DNA of 64,000 nt from contig NZ_PTJA01000014.1 of NCBI RefSeq assembly GCF_002934545.1, positions 1 to 64,000 on the forward strand, written 5' to 3'. The notes beneath the pieces were generated by a model. It made no database searches. It was not told the DNA's origin and saw only the letters and a list, made by a program, of their open reading frames with translations. This DNA comes from Lacrimispora xylanisolvens (GTDB lineage Bacteria > Bacillota > Clostridia > Lachnospirales > Lachnospiraceae). A program made the position numbers and the translations under genes. Numbering within the stretch: position 1 is the first letter of the stretch; every line of letters begins with the position of its first letter. Shown one piece after another: positions 41,337 through 50,725 of the stretch.

Positions 41337-43139
41337 ATGCTGTCACTGAGCAGTAAATTTACATTGCTGATTCTTGGTGTTTTAATGGTACCCATTGGAA
41401 TTTTTATTCTGCTGTTTTTTCATAATATGGAAGCGTCCTTATACAAGGATGGACAAACACAGATGATTTATGAACTGGATAAAAGCTGCCAGAATGCGGA
41501 GCAGATTGCGGTAAACTGTAAATTATCTTCTGAGATTATTGTAAATAATGAATCCATCAATGATTTTTTAAATCAGATTGCGTCCGATAAAAAATTCACT
41601 TTTATGGACATTCTGGACTTTTATGGGAAAGAAATCAGCGGAGTGCAGAAGATTGTCAAAAGCAATCCTTATATTTATAAGCTGAGAATTTTTGTCAACT
41701 CCAATACCGTAAAGGAGATTATTCCCCTTCTCTACAAAGAAGATAAAATTGCTGACTTAAAATGGGGCAAAGACGGGGTACCGCCTACAGGAACCTGGTG
41801 TTTTGATTATGAGGATGCTTTGGCCCAGACGGATGATTCGGACCATGTTCCCAGAATCGCTTCCCTCATAACAAGGCTCAATGATTACCGGTACGGACGG
41901 TATGGCATTGTGGAATCTGCAGTAACCATGGAAAATATGTTTCCTGATCTCTATCATTCAACCGTGACAGACAGAACCTGTTTTATTGATTCCGATGGCA
42001 TCCTGTATAGCAGTCCACAGCTTTCCCCTCTGTGGGAAAAGCAAAAAGAAGATATGATGGATTTTATACATAGTCTGGAAGAATCAGAATCGCTTTCAAA
42101 TGGTGCGGTCAGCAAAAGGACAAGAATTGGAGGAGAAGAGGTTTTAGCCGGCTGCGTGAAAATTAAATCCATTCAGGGATACTTAATCCGGATTGTTTCC
42201 ATGAAAAATGAAAAAGTGGCACTTCGCACTTCAAAATTACAGTTTTCTCTTCTATGGATTATGATTCTCATCGTGCTGTTTTTATTTTCCAATAAGCAGG
42301 TAACCCATATATTAAGGCAGTTTTTCGAGATCTACGATACGGTTTATCAGGTACAGAAGGGGGATTTAAAGGTAAGAGTAAAGAATATGAGCCGGGATGA
42401 ATTCGGAGAACTGGGAATTGAGCTGAATACCATGCTGGACCGGATACAGAAGCTGATGGATGAAACCCTGCACCGTGAGCTGCTTGTGAAGGATGCCCAG
42501 ATTAAGGCATTGCAGAATCAGATCAATAATCATTTTATTTACAATGTATTGGAATCAATCAAAATGATGGCGGAAATTGATGAAAAATATGAGATAGCAG
42601 ATACCGTGGCGTCCTTTGGTGAACTTTTGCGTTACAGCATGAGATGGAAATCAGGCTACGTTATGGTGGAGGCAGAAATCGATCAGATCCGGAATTACCT
42701 GGCGCTGGTTAATTTGTGGTATGACGACGAAATTGGATTAAGCATGGAGATACCACAGGAAATCCTGTGTCAGGAAATCCCCAAGATGTCACTGCAGCCC
42801 ATTGTTGAGAACGCAATCGGCCACGGGATGAGGGAATTTACAGAAGATACCTGCATCTATATGAAAGGAGAGATCATTGAAAATATCTGCTACATCCACA
42901 TCACTGATTATGGGTGCGGGCTGGAAGAAGCAGAACTGGAAAAACTGCGCAAACGGCTGAGCGGTGAAATAGAAGATACATCCGGGCAGGAAAATGGAAT
43001 TGGATTAAAGAATGTTCATGACAGGTTACAAATTGGCTTTGGTCCGGATTATGGAATCGTTATTGATTCCAGAAAACATGCTTTTACAGAAGTTACGGTA
43101 AAAATTCCATATCAGAAAAGAAAGAAGGGGATCACATGA
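41337..43139 (+). CDS. Sensor histidine kinase, YesM type, island D
   Basis: Membrane kinase of at least 600 residues. TM1 at about 8-28, an extracytoplasmic sensor to about 300, TM2 at about 303-318, HAMP at about 320-372, then a His_kinase domain with phospho-acceptor H399 in QINNHFIYNVLESI and an ATPase domain with N-box PIVENAIGHGM and DYGCGLEE/GIGLKNVHDRL. The usual NPHF is NNHF here. The ATG at 41337 has no ribosome site; AAGGAGG at 41282-41288 instead points to an in-frame ATT (41295) or CTG (41298), which would add 13-14 mostly basic residues. It overlaps the response regulator by 4 bp (ATGA) and controls island D. Confidence 0.88.
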   Translation: MLSLSSKFTLLILGVLMVPIGIFILLFFHNMEASLYKDGQTQMIYELDKSCQNAEQIAVNCKLSSEIIVNNESINDFLNQIASDKKFTFMDILDFYGKEISGVQKIVKSNPYIYKLRIFVNSNTVKEIIPLLYKEDKIADLKWGKDGVPPTGTWCFDYEDALAQTDDSDHVPRIASLITRLNDYRYGRYGIVESAVTMENMFPDLYHSTVTDRTCFIDSDGILYSSPQLSPLWEKQKEDMMDFIHSLEESESLSNGAVSKRTRIGGEEVLAGCVKIKSIQGYLIRIVSMKNEKVALRTSKLQFSLLWIMILIVLFLFSNKQVTHILRQFFEIYDTVYQVQKGDLKVRVKNMSRDEFGELGIELNTMLDRIQKLMDETLHRELLVKDAQIKALQNQINNHFIYNVLESIKMMAEIDEKYEIADTVASFGELLRYSMRWKSGYVMVEAEIDQIRNYLALVNLWYDDEIGLSMEIPQEILCQEIPKMSLQPIVENAIGHGMREFTEDTCIYMKGEIIENICYIHITDYGCGLEEAELEKLRKRLSGEIEDTSGQENGIGLKNVHDRLQIGFGPDYGIVIDSRKHAFTEVTVKIPYQKRKKGIT

Positions 43140-44605
43140 ATCATGTGCTGATTGCAGAAGATTGTAAAATTATAAGAAAAGGAATCTCTGCCATGATTGC
43201 GCGGTGTCAGGTTCCGATTAACCAGATTATAGAATGTAAAAATGGTCTGGAGGCACTGGAGATTATCCGGAACATGCCCATTGATGTTCTCATTACAGAT
43301 ATTCGTATGCCGGATATGGATGGAATCACGTTGGTAAAAGAACTTCAAAAAAGCCAGTACATACCAAGAATTGTTGCAATCAGTGGATATGATGATTTTT
43401 CCTGCGCTGTTGATTTACTAAGATGTGGGGCCAGGGAATATCTGTTAAAGCCAGTAAAGCGGGAAGAACTGAATTCAATTATGATGAAGCTGGAGGAGGA
43501 GATACAGAAGGAGCAGTCTGAAAAACGGGCAAAGAGGGCGTTGTGTTACAGTCAGATAAGGCGGATTCTACTGTCTGAAAACATTTCCAGGGAGGAGATG
43601 AAAGAAGCAGAGCGGTTAAACTGGTTCAATGAGCAAACCTATTCAGTAGTAATAAGCAGCGGGACTCTTAATGAGGTGGACGAGACACATATATTTACGT
43701 TCCCTGATGTGGAGGGGGGCCAGGTGACGTTAATGGCAGAAAAAGAATTGAAAGATTTTATTACAAACAGGAACAGCAGTTCGGACTATGGAGTCAGCGA
43801 TCCCTTTCAGGGAATTTTTAATTTAAGAAAAGCGTATGAAGAGGCCAGACAGCGGAGAATCCGTGGTTTTTGTATGCAGGAAAGAGAAGGGATAACCAGT
43901 AAAAACTGCCTGATGCCCCAAAATGAGATGGAGTGTTTTGTTCAACGGATCGGAACCCAGAAAATCAGTAAAAACGAAACAATTCTCCTGGAACTGGCAG
44001 ACAGAGTGAAAAAAGGAGAGGTGGAAGGATTACAGTTTCAGGATTTTATGAGTCACATGATTATGAGAGTCAGAGAATTTTATGGCAGAATCCTGGCAGA
44101 GGAAGAGATATCTTTGGAGAAACTCTGCCACATGCTTGAATTTAACAACATTGATGAGTACTGTACAGAAATCAGGCGGGTGTTTTCCTGTATCAATGAA
44201 CGGGTACTTCGTGAAAATGATGATTATAAAAGCCGCTTAAAGGTGGAAGAGGCACTGGCCTATATGAATGAGAATTATTCCAGAAATATTAACATGGCCA
44301 TGGTCTCCAATCACGTAAACATGAATTACACCGTATTTTCCATAGCATTTAAGGATTACACCGGTGATAACTTTGTTAATTATTTACGAAAGATCCGCAT
44401 GAATGAAGCAAAGCGGCTGCTGGCAGAAACTGATTATAAGATCGGCGAAATCGGACAGATGACAGGGTATGAAGATCCCAAGCATTTTATGAAGTCTTTT
44501 AAGTGGGTGGCTGGTATTACGCCCAGTGAGTTTCGAAAAAATTTAAGAGTGAAGGATGGGATAACTGAAAATATTACACCAAAAACGAAAATAGTAACAT
44601 TTTAA
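43136..44605 (+). CDS. AraC-type response regulator, YesN type, island D
   Basis: A 489-residue cytoplasmic regulator. Receiver domain at 1-120 with acidic pocket E8/D9, phospho-acceptor D55 in VLITDIRMPD and K in YLLKPVK. A middle region of about 250 residues follows, and the last 100 residues form an AraC DNA-binding domain (MAMVSNHVNMNYTVFSIAFK; IGEIGQMTGYEDPKHFMKSF). It is the partner of the upstream kinase and likely activates the Opp-type transporter and GH2/GH3 genes, which begin 88 bp downstream. Confidence 0.92.
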   Translation: MNHVLIAEDCKIIRKGISAMIARCQVPINQIIECKNGLEALEIIRNMPIDVLITDIRMPDMDGITLVKELQKSQYIPRIVAISGYDDFSCAVDLLRCGAREYLLKPVKREELNSIMMKLEEEIQKEQSEKRAKRALCYSQIRRILLSENISREEMKEAERLNWFNEQTYSVVISSGTLNEVDETHIFTFPDVEGGQVTLMAEKELKDFITNRNSSSDYGVSDPFQGIFNLRKAYEEARQRRIRGFCMQEREGITSKNCLMPQNEMECFVQRIGTQKISKNETILLELADRVKKGEVEGLQFQDFMSHMIMRVREFYGRILAEEEISLEKLCHMLEFNNIDEYCTEIRRVFSCINERVLRENDDYKSRLKVEEALAYMNENYSRNINMAMVSNHVNMNYTVFSIAFKDYTGDNFVNYLRKIRMNEAKRLLAETDYKIGEIGQMTGYEDPKHFMKSFKWVAGITPSEFRKNLRVKDGITENITPKTKIVTF

Positions 44606-44649
44606 TTAAACCTTTTTACATTTACAATAGAATTGTAGCAGATAATTGC

Positions 44650-44669
44650 CCCAGGTTAAAAGACCTGGG
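44650..44669 (+). promoter_or_regulatory. Leader hairpin before the island D binding protein
   Basis: CCCAGGT (44650-44656) pairs perfectly with ACCTGGG (44663-44669) around a 6-nt loop, 25 bp before the start codon and close to GGTGGAGGT. No T run, so more likely an mRNA 5'-end stabiliser or regulator contact than a terminator. No confident promoter was found in 44606-44649. Confidence 0.4.
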
Positions 44670-44693
44670 AGATCATTGGGTGGAGGTTTATGA

Positions 44694-46571
44694 ATGAGAA
44701 AGAGATTTAACAAGTGGTCTGCGCTGCTTACTGCTGGCGCAATGACAATGACCCTTCTTTCCGGCTGTCAGAAAGCAGCATCTACGGATGGAACCGGGCA
44801 GACAAGCAAGGCTGAGGAGACAACACAGACAACAGCACAGACGACAACGGCGGAAGAAAAAAAGGATTCGGCAGATGCCGGTTCCACGCCAAGGAATGAA
44901 ACTCTTTATTTCAACGGACAGCAGTGGGGGACAATTAATGACTGGAATCCGTTAAGCTCTAATTCAAACAATGCAATGGCAATCACACAGAACGATAATG
45001 CAAGAGTGATTGTATATGAGACACTTTTTATGTATAACATGCTGGACGGAAAACTTTACGGACTTTTAGGAAAAGACTATTCCTGGAACGATGGACAGAC
45101 AGAGCTGACCATAACCTTAAACCCGGATGCCAAATGGAGTGATCAGACTCCGGTTACCGCACAGGATGTTGCATACACCTTTGACTGCCATAAAAAATAC
45201 GCCTCTGCACAGGGAAGTGATTATTCCAATTACATTGATTCCGTTGTAGCGAAGGACGATCATACCGTAATATTTAAGGCAAAATTAGATGACAAAGGTC
45301 TTCCAGTGAATCCTTTAAAGGTTGTGGAATATGTTCCGAAAATTTATGTTATGCAGAAAGCCTACCTCCAAAAAGTGGAGCAGCGTAATGGCAACGATGC
45401 AGACAAAATCAAACAGGACCGCATGGACGATTTCGTCGCTTCCGGACCTTATAAATCCTATTACAACGACGACCAGAAGGTTGTTTTTGTAAGAGATGAT
45501 AATTATTGGGGAAAAGCCCTGTGGGGAAAACTTCCTGCACCCAAATATCTGACCCACGTAATTTATGAGAATAATGCCGCAGGAGATACTGCGTTTAAAT
45601 CCGGAGAGGTTGATGTTTCCCAGCAGTTTATTACCAATGTACAGAAACTTTGGGAAGAAGACGGCCTGCCAATCTCCACCTATATTGATGAGGCACCTTA
45701 CGGCGTCTGTGCCACCATGCCTACCGCTTTCTTTAATGTGGAGAAACCAGGGCTTGACCGGAAAGAAGTAAGAAAAGCAATTGCCATGGCTGTTGATTAT
45801 GATCAGATCATCGCTTCGGCCATGTCCAATCAGTCCCCAAGTTTTAAAGATGTGCCTCGTTCCATTATGAACCCTACTTCCGGGGAACAGGCGCTGGTGA
45901 ATCAGGAGGCGTTAAAGGATTATCAGTTTACAGGCAATGATGTGGAAGGCGCGAAAGCACTTTTAGACAAGGCTGGTATTGTGGATAAAGATGGAGACGG
46001 AATCCGTGAAATTGACGGCAAGAATCTTACCTTTAAGGCTGAATGTCCGGATGGCTGGACGGACTGGAATGCATCTTTGGAAATCGTTGCAGCAGCAGGA
46101 AGCAAAATCGGAATCGGAATTGAAACTTATTTCCCAGATGCCAATACCTTCTATGACGATATGACCACCAGGAAATTTGATATCTGTATGTGGAATCCGC
46201 CTGCAGCTTCTGTAGCAAACCCATGGGGCAGAGCTATGGCCTTTATGTCCACCGATTACGCCAATCTTAAAGTAAACTGGACCGGCAACTACGGCGGTTA
46301 TATCAATGAGGATGCAAACAATCTGTTAAAGAAGATCCCGTTGGAGACCAATAAAGATACGCTGAAAGAGTATTATACAGAACTGAGCAGGATTTACTTA
46401 GATGAGGTTCCTTCCTTCTCCCTGATGTACAGACCAATGCTGTTTCACGCAGTGAATGAAAGTGTATGGACCGGATTCCCGCAGCTTGATGATGGTGACA
46501 ACATTCCTCCAACAGACTGTACCGATGGTTACGGAATCGCAGCGCTTTATAAACTGGTAAATGTAAAATAA
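44694..46571 (+). CDS. OppA/DppA-type substrate-binding lipoprotein, island D
   Basis: A 625-residue family-5 solute-binding protein. Lipobox TLLSGC (Cys25), then a Thr/Gln/Glu-rich linker, and a binding domain with [38 protein letters not shown] and [13 protein letters not shown] segments. Family-5 proteins bind peptides, nickel or, in several saccharolytic bacteria, oligosaccharides. The GH2 and GH3 genes in the same operon favour an oligosaccharide. The start is the ATG at 44694; an overlapping ATG at 44690 leads to a stop after six codons. Confidence 0.9.
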   Translation: MRKRFNKWSALLTAGAMTMTLLSGCQKAASTDGTGQTSKAEETTQTTAQTTTAEEKKDSADAGSTPRNETLYFNGQQWGTINDWNPLSSNSNNAMAITQNDNARVIVYETLFMYNMLDGKLYGLLGKDYSWNDGQTELTITLNPDAKWSDQTPVTAQDVAYTFDCHKKYASAQGSDYSNYIDSVVAKDDHTVIFKAKLDDKGLPVNPLKVVEYVPKIYVMQKAYLQKVEQRNGNDADKIKQDRMDDFVASGPYKSYYNDDQKVVFVRDDNYWGKALWGKLPAPKYLTHVIYENNAAGDTAFKSGEVDVSQQFITNVQKLWEEDGLPISTYIDEAPYGVCATMPTAFFNVEKPGLDRKEVRKAIAMAVDYDQIIASAMSNQSPSFKDVPRSIMNPTSGEQALVNQEALKDYQFTGNDVEGAKALLDKAGIVDKDGDGIREIDGKNLTFKAECPDGWTDWNASLEIVAAAGSKIGIGIETYFPDANTFYDDMTTRKFDICMWNPPAASVANPWGRAMAFMSTDYANLKVNWTGNYGGYINEDANNLLKKIPLETNKDTLKEYYTELSRIYLDEVPSFSLMYRPMLFHAVNESVWTGFPQLDDGDNIPPTDCTDGYGIAALYKLVNVK

Positions 46572-46599
46572 GAGGAATTACAAAAGGGGTGAGACTTTG

Positions 46600-47601
46600 A
46601 TGGGATATAAAAAATATTATACCAATAAAATCATCTGGTATCTGATAACTCTGGTAATTGCTGTTGTGCTGAATTTCATTCTGCCCAGACTGATGCCAGG
46701 TGATCCGGTCTCAGCCATTGCAGCCAGGGCGGTAGACGGCATGACCGATTCTACCGCAATCCAGGCTGTATATGAGGACTATGCGGAAAAATTTGGTGTC
46801 AATCTGCCTATGAGCACGCAGTTTCTTATTTTCATAAAGAATGCTTTGAGAGGGGATTTTGGAGTTTCCTTCAGCCAGTATCCCAGAACCGTTGGGAATA
46901 TAATTGCTTCATCCGTTTGGTGGACCGTCTGTCTTCAGCTTCCTGCAATTTTGCTTGGCTGGATTCTTGGTAATGTCCTGGGAGCAGTTTCTGCCTATAA
47001 GAAGGGTATATTTGATAAGGGAATTCTTCCTGCATTTTTATTTATGAGCAATGTACCGGCTTTTGGTATGGCGACTGTTCTTCTTTACATATTTTCACTG
47101 AAGCTGGGTCTGGCTCCTTCCAGCGGAGGCTATGGTTTTGATTTGATTCCCAGTGCTAGCATTACATTTTTCCGTTCTGTTCTGGCTCATTACCAGCTTC
47201 CATTCTGGTCTGTTGTGCTTATAACGGTTGGTGGTCAGGCGATCGGAATGCGTTCCATGTCAATCTATGAATTAAATGCAGATTACGTAAAGTATAGCCG
47301 TTTTATGGGGATTAAGGACAGAAAAATTGTGGGATATGTATTTCGAAATGCCATGCTTCCCCAGATTACGGGTCTTGCCATGTCCATTGGAACCATGATC
47401 GGAGGGGCGCTGGTAGCGGAAATTATCTTCAGTTATCCGGGTCTTGGAACCACACTGCTGGCTGCAGTCAAAGGAAGGGATTACCCCTTAATATCTGCCT
47501 GTACCCTGATTATCACAATCATGGTATTACTGGCTAATTTATTTGTAGAGCTGATTTACGGTGTCATTGATCCCAGGATCAAGGCAGCACAGCAGGATTA
47601 G
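46600..47601 (+). CDS. OppB/DppB-type permease, island D
   Basis: A 333-residue inner-membrane permease with about six hydrophobic segments. [20 protein letters not shown] near residues 20-45 and the permease motif [32 protein letters not shown] are family hallmarks. ATG 46600 is preferred over the adjacent in-frame TTG 46597, with AAGGGGTGAG upstream. It forms the channel with the OppC-like protein encoded 11 bp downstream. Confidence 0.92.
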   Translation: MGYKKYYTNKIIWYLITLVIAVVLNFILPRLMPGDPVSAIAARAVDGMTDSTAIQAVYEDYAEKFGVNLPMSTQFLIFIKNALRGDFGVSFSQYPRTVGNIIASSVWWTVCLQLPAILLGWILGNVLGAVSAYKKGIFDKGILPAFLFMSNVPAFGMATVLLYIFSLKLGLAPSSGGYGFDLIPSASITFFRSVLAHYQLPFWSVVLITVGGQAIGMRSMSIYELNADYVKYSRFMGIKDRKIVGYVFRNAMLPQITGLAMSIGTMIGGALVAEIIFSYPGLGTTLLAAVKGRDYPLISACTLIITIMVLLANLFVELIYGVIDPRIKAAQQD

Positions 47602-47612
47602 GAGGGCGAGTG

Positions 47613-48863
47613 ATGAAAAACCAGATCAGACAGATTTTCCATTCCCCTAAATTTACAGTGGGATTTATCATATTTGCAGCATTGCTTGTGTTAACCGTTT
47701 TTTATCCTTTGATTGTGACCAATGATCCTTTGGAGATGGTTGGGCAGGGAAACTTTTTTAAGCCGGGAACCTATATCTCAGTCTCGGAAGCGGTGAATAC
47801 AAATCCATATACCTTAAATTTAAATGCATCCTCCAGCAGACTTGAGCAGAATTTAAGCATGGAGGAACGTATGGCCATGGCTGACTGGCTGAATCAGTTT
47901 GCAGGCATTTCCTCAAAGGAAATGGATGTAACGGATGCCGGGGGACTTGTTTCACTGTGGAAAGACCATTATGACTCAACCAGTGAGCAAAAAGGTCTTA
48001 TCGCTGCCAGAAAAAAGTATTTCAGCCGTCTTGACAAAAAGATTACAGGTCTCCTTGAGGACAGAGATGTTCTTCTGGCTGAAAAGAATCAGGAGACAGG
48101 GGAAGTATCGGTAAAAAAGACCATACCATCCACCTCTTATGTCAATGTTAAGGACGTAGGAAGCAGGCGGGTATTCATTCTGGGGACAGATAATTTCGGA
48201 CGTGATGTATTGACAGAGCTGGTGGCAGCCATTAAAACTTCTTTAAAAATAGGATTTATTGCAGGACTGATTGCCACAACCATTGGACTTTCTCTGGGTC
48301 TGATTGCCGGGTATCTGGGGGGAATCATCGATGACTTTATTTTGTTTATCACCAATCTGTTTACTGTAATCCCCAGCTTTATTCTTCTTATTCTCATTTC
48401 CTACAGCATAGGTAAAAATGCCAGAGGGGTGATGATGGTGGCATTTATAATCGGACTTACCTCATGGACCTGGACTACCAGATCGGTTCGTTCCCAGGTG
48501 ATTTCTCTTCGAAACAGAGATCACGTGAATCTGTCGAAGCTTTCCGGGCACAGTCTGTTTCGGATTATTCTGACTGATATTCTTCCATACATAGCATCTT
48601 ACGTTGTAATGGCACTGATTTTACAGATTTCCTCCGGAATTCTTGCAGAAGCCCAGTTATCCATGATCGGGCTCGGTCCTGCGACAACGACGGTATCCAC
48701 TCTTGGTCTTATGATGAACTGGGCGATGTCTTACAGTGCACATTTGAATGGGGACTGGTGGGCTTATTTTCCCGTCATCATTTCCATCGCACTGATTTCA
48801 TTTTCCTTAAATCTGATGAATACGGGACTGGATCAGATATTTAATCCGCAGTTAAGAGAGTGA
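47613..48863 (+). CDS. OppC/DppC-type permease with an enlarged first extracytoplasmic segment, island D
   Basis: A 416-residue permease, about 100 residues longer than usual. TM1 at about 14-35, then an approximately 150-residue hydrophilic segment before the conserved FILGTDNFGRDVLTELV (188-204) that normally follows closely. The rest is standard: several helices and the RSQVISLRNRDHVNLSKLSGHSLFRIILTDILPY coupling loop. The extra segment contains charged helices (SLWKDHYDSTSEQKGLIAAR, SRLDKKITGLLEDRDVLL) and would lie outside the cell, where it could touch the binding protein. GGAGGG precedes ATG 47613 by 6 bp. Confidence 0.9.
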   Translation: MKNQIRQIFHSPKFTVGFIIFAALLVLTVFYPLIVTNDPLEMVGQGNFFKPGTYISVSEAVNTNPYTLNLNASSSRLEQNLSMEERMAMADWLNQFAGISSKEMDVTDAGGLVSLWKDHYDSTSEQKGLIAARKKYFSRLDKKITGLLEDRDVLLAEKNQETGEVSVKKTIPSTSYVNVKDVGSRRVFILGTDNFGRDVLTELVAAIKTSLKIGFIAGLIATTIGLSLGLIAGYLGGIIDDFILFITNLFTVIPSFILLILISYSIGKNARGVMMVAFIIGLTSWTWTTRSVRSQVISLRNRDHVNLSKLSGHSLFRIILTDILPYIASYVVMALILQISSGILAEAQLSMIGLGPATTTVSTLGLMMNWAMSYSAHLNGDWWAYFPVIISIALISFSLNLMNTGLDQIFNPQLRE

Positions 48864-48875
48864 GGAGGATAAAAC

Positions 48876-49883
48876 GTGGGAAAGACAATGCTGGAAGTGG
48901 ATCATTTAAAAACAAAATATATTACCAGATTTGGGGAAAATGTCTTTGCAGTTGACGGAGTATCGCTTAAAATAGAAGAAGGGAAATCTCTTGGAATCGC
49001 AGGGGAATCAGGCTGCGGAAAATCCACACTGGCACTGAGCCTCATGGGGTATTATTTTGCGCCCCTTCATTATCAGAGCGGGACCATCAAGGTGGATGGA
49101 GTGGATATAACCGAAATGAAGCCGGATGAAATCCGTAAGAAGGTACTTGGCAATGAAATTGCTTATATTCCTCAGGCTGCCATGAATGCCTTAAACCCCA
49201 CACAGAAGATTATTTCTTTTATCGAAGATGTCATACGGGCTCATGACCCTGGTGCTTCAAAAAAAGAGATTTATGATCTTGCAAGGGAGCGGTTTGAAAT
49301 TCTGGGACTGCCGGAAAGTGTCTTAAAGAAACATGCAGTGGAACTGTCCGGTGGCATGCGGCAAAGGACAGTCATCGCCATATCCACTATTTTATCACCC
49401 AAAGTACTGATTGCAGATGAACCATCTTCTGCGCTTGATGTGACTTCCCAGAAGATGGTAATCAAGATGCTTCGGAACTTAATGGAAAAAGGCTTTATTA
49501 AATCCATGATATTCATTACCCATGAGCTACCTCTTCTTTATAATGTTACAGATGAGATTATGGTGATGTATGCGGGGCAGATCGTGGAGCATGCAACTGC
49601 GAAGGAGATGGTTTTTGATCCACTCCACCCATATTCCAAAGGCCTGATGGGTTCCATCCTGGTTCCGGAGAAGGGGGCAAGAGATGCCAAGCTGACTGCC
49701 ATACCCGGTACTCCGCCTAATTTAAAAAATCCACCCAAAGGCTGCCGGTTTGCTGATCGCTGCCGTTATGCCAAGCCTGCCTGTATGCTTCACCCAATTG
49801 CGGAAAGCCGCCTGGAAGACGGCCGGATGTACCGCTGCTATCTGGAAGAAAAGGAATTAAGGGAGGTATATCAGGATGAGTGA
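48876..49883 (+). CDS. OppD/DppD-type ABC ATPase, island D
   Basis: A 335-residue peripheral ATPase. Walker [10 protein letters not shown] at 43-51, Q-loop [11 protein letters not shown] near 98-108, signature LSGGM at 157-161, Walker [13 protein letters not shown] near 178, and the C-terminal oligopeptide-transporter domain with Cys-rich [17 protein letters not shown] start with GAGGAGGA 6-7 bp upstream. It overlaps the next ATPase gene by 8 bp, indicating coupled translation of the two subunits. Confidence 0.93.
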   Translation: MGKTMLEVDHLKTKYITRFGENVFAVDGVSLKIEEGKSLGIAGESGCGKSTLALSLMGYYFAPLHYQSGTIKVDGVDITEMKPDEIRKKVLGNEIAYIPQAAMNALNPTQKIISFIEDVIRAHDPGASKKEIYDLARERFEILGLPESVLKKHAVELSGGMRQRTVIAISTILSPKVLIADEPSSALDVTSQKMVIKMLRNLMEKGFIKSMIFITHELPLLYNVTDEIMVMYAGQIVEHATAKEMVFDPLHPYSKGLMGSILVPEKGARDAKLTAIPGTPPNLKNPPKGCRFADRCRYAKPACMLHPIAESRLEDGRMYRCYLEEKELREVYQDE

Positions 49884-50703
49884 AGAAAAAAAATCAGTAC
49901 AGAACAGCTCCTGTTTAAGCGGATCTGGTGTGACGAAGATCTTTGGAATGGGCAAGGAAAAAACAGTGGCGGTGGATCATGTGGATTTCCAGTTTCGGGA
50001 AGGTGAGATTGTATCGATCGTAGGTGAGAGCGGTTCCGGGAAGACAACACTTTCTAAGATGCTCTTGGGATTAATCAGTGTCACAGAAGGGGAGATATGC
50101 TTTCAGGGAAAGCCGCGGGATATAAAAGGCTATCGTAAGAAGAAAGAGTATTGGAAGGGAATTCAGGCGATTTTTCAGGACCCGTTTTCCTCCTTTAATG
50201 TATTTTATAAAATTGATCAGGTGCTTTTAGACTGCATTAAAATGAGAGGCGGCGCCAGACTCCCTTATGAGAAAAAGGTGGAGATGATGACGGAAGCCTG
50301 CCGTTTTGTTAATCTGAAATTTGAAGAGCTGACCAACAAATATCCCTTTGAGCTTTCCGGAGGTCAGATGCAGCGTCTGATGATCGCTAGGATCTTTCTG
50401 TTAAAGCCGGCGATTCTGCTGGCAGATGAGCCTACTTCCATGATTGATGCCTGTTCCAGAGCCACCATACTGGATATGCTGTTAAAGCTGAGAGATGAGA
50501 CCAACATGACCATAATTTTCATCACTCATGATATCGGGCTTGCTTTTTACATTTCTGATTCCATCTACATCATGGAACATGGAAAATTTGTGGAATCAGG
50601 AACTGCAGAAGCTGTGATTCTAAATCCCAAGGCGGCTTATACAAAACGCCTTATTAATGATGTACCCAAAATTCATGAAGAGTGGGACTTATCGACGGTC
50701 TGA
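49876..50703 (+). CDS. OppF/DppF-type ABC ATPase, island D
   Basis: A 275-residue ATPase. Walker [10 protein letters not shown] near 54-62, Q-loop [10 protein letters not shown], signature LSGGQMQR, Walker [14 protein letters not shown] and the H-loop [10 protein letters not shown]. It is shorter than typical OppF (about 310-330) because the C-terminal extension is reduced. It forms a heterodimer with the OppD-like subunit to drive the island D transporter. AGGGAGG lies upstream of the ATG inside the previous gene. Confidence 0.92.
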   Translation: MSEEKKSVQNSSCLSGSGVTKIFGMGKEKTVAVDHVDFQFREGEIVSIVGESGSGKTTLSKMLLGLISVTEGEICFQGKPRDIKGYRKKKEYWKGIQAIFQDPFSSFNVFYKIDQVLLDCIKMRGGARLPYEKKVEMMTEACRFVNLKFEELTNKYPFELSGGQMQRLMIARIFLLKPAILLADEPTSMIDACSRATILDMLLKLRDETNMTIIFITHDIGLAFYISDSIYIMEHGKFVESGTAEAVILNPKAAYTKRLINDVPKIHEEWDLSTV

Positions 50704-50725
50704 CTGCGGATTGAAAGGAGAATGT

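Noticed and set aside
44690-44710. Alternative ATG for the island D binding protein
   Set aside because: It reaches a stop after six codons; the frame from 44694 carries the signal peptide and lipobox.
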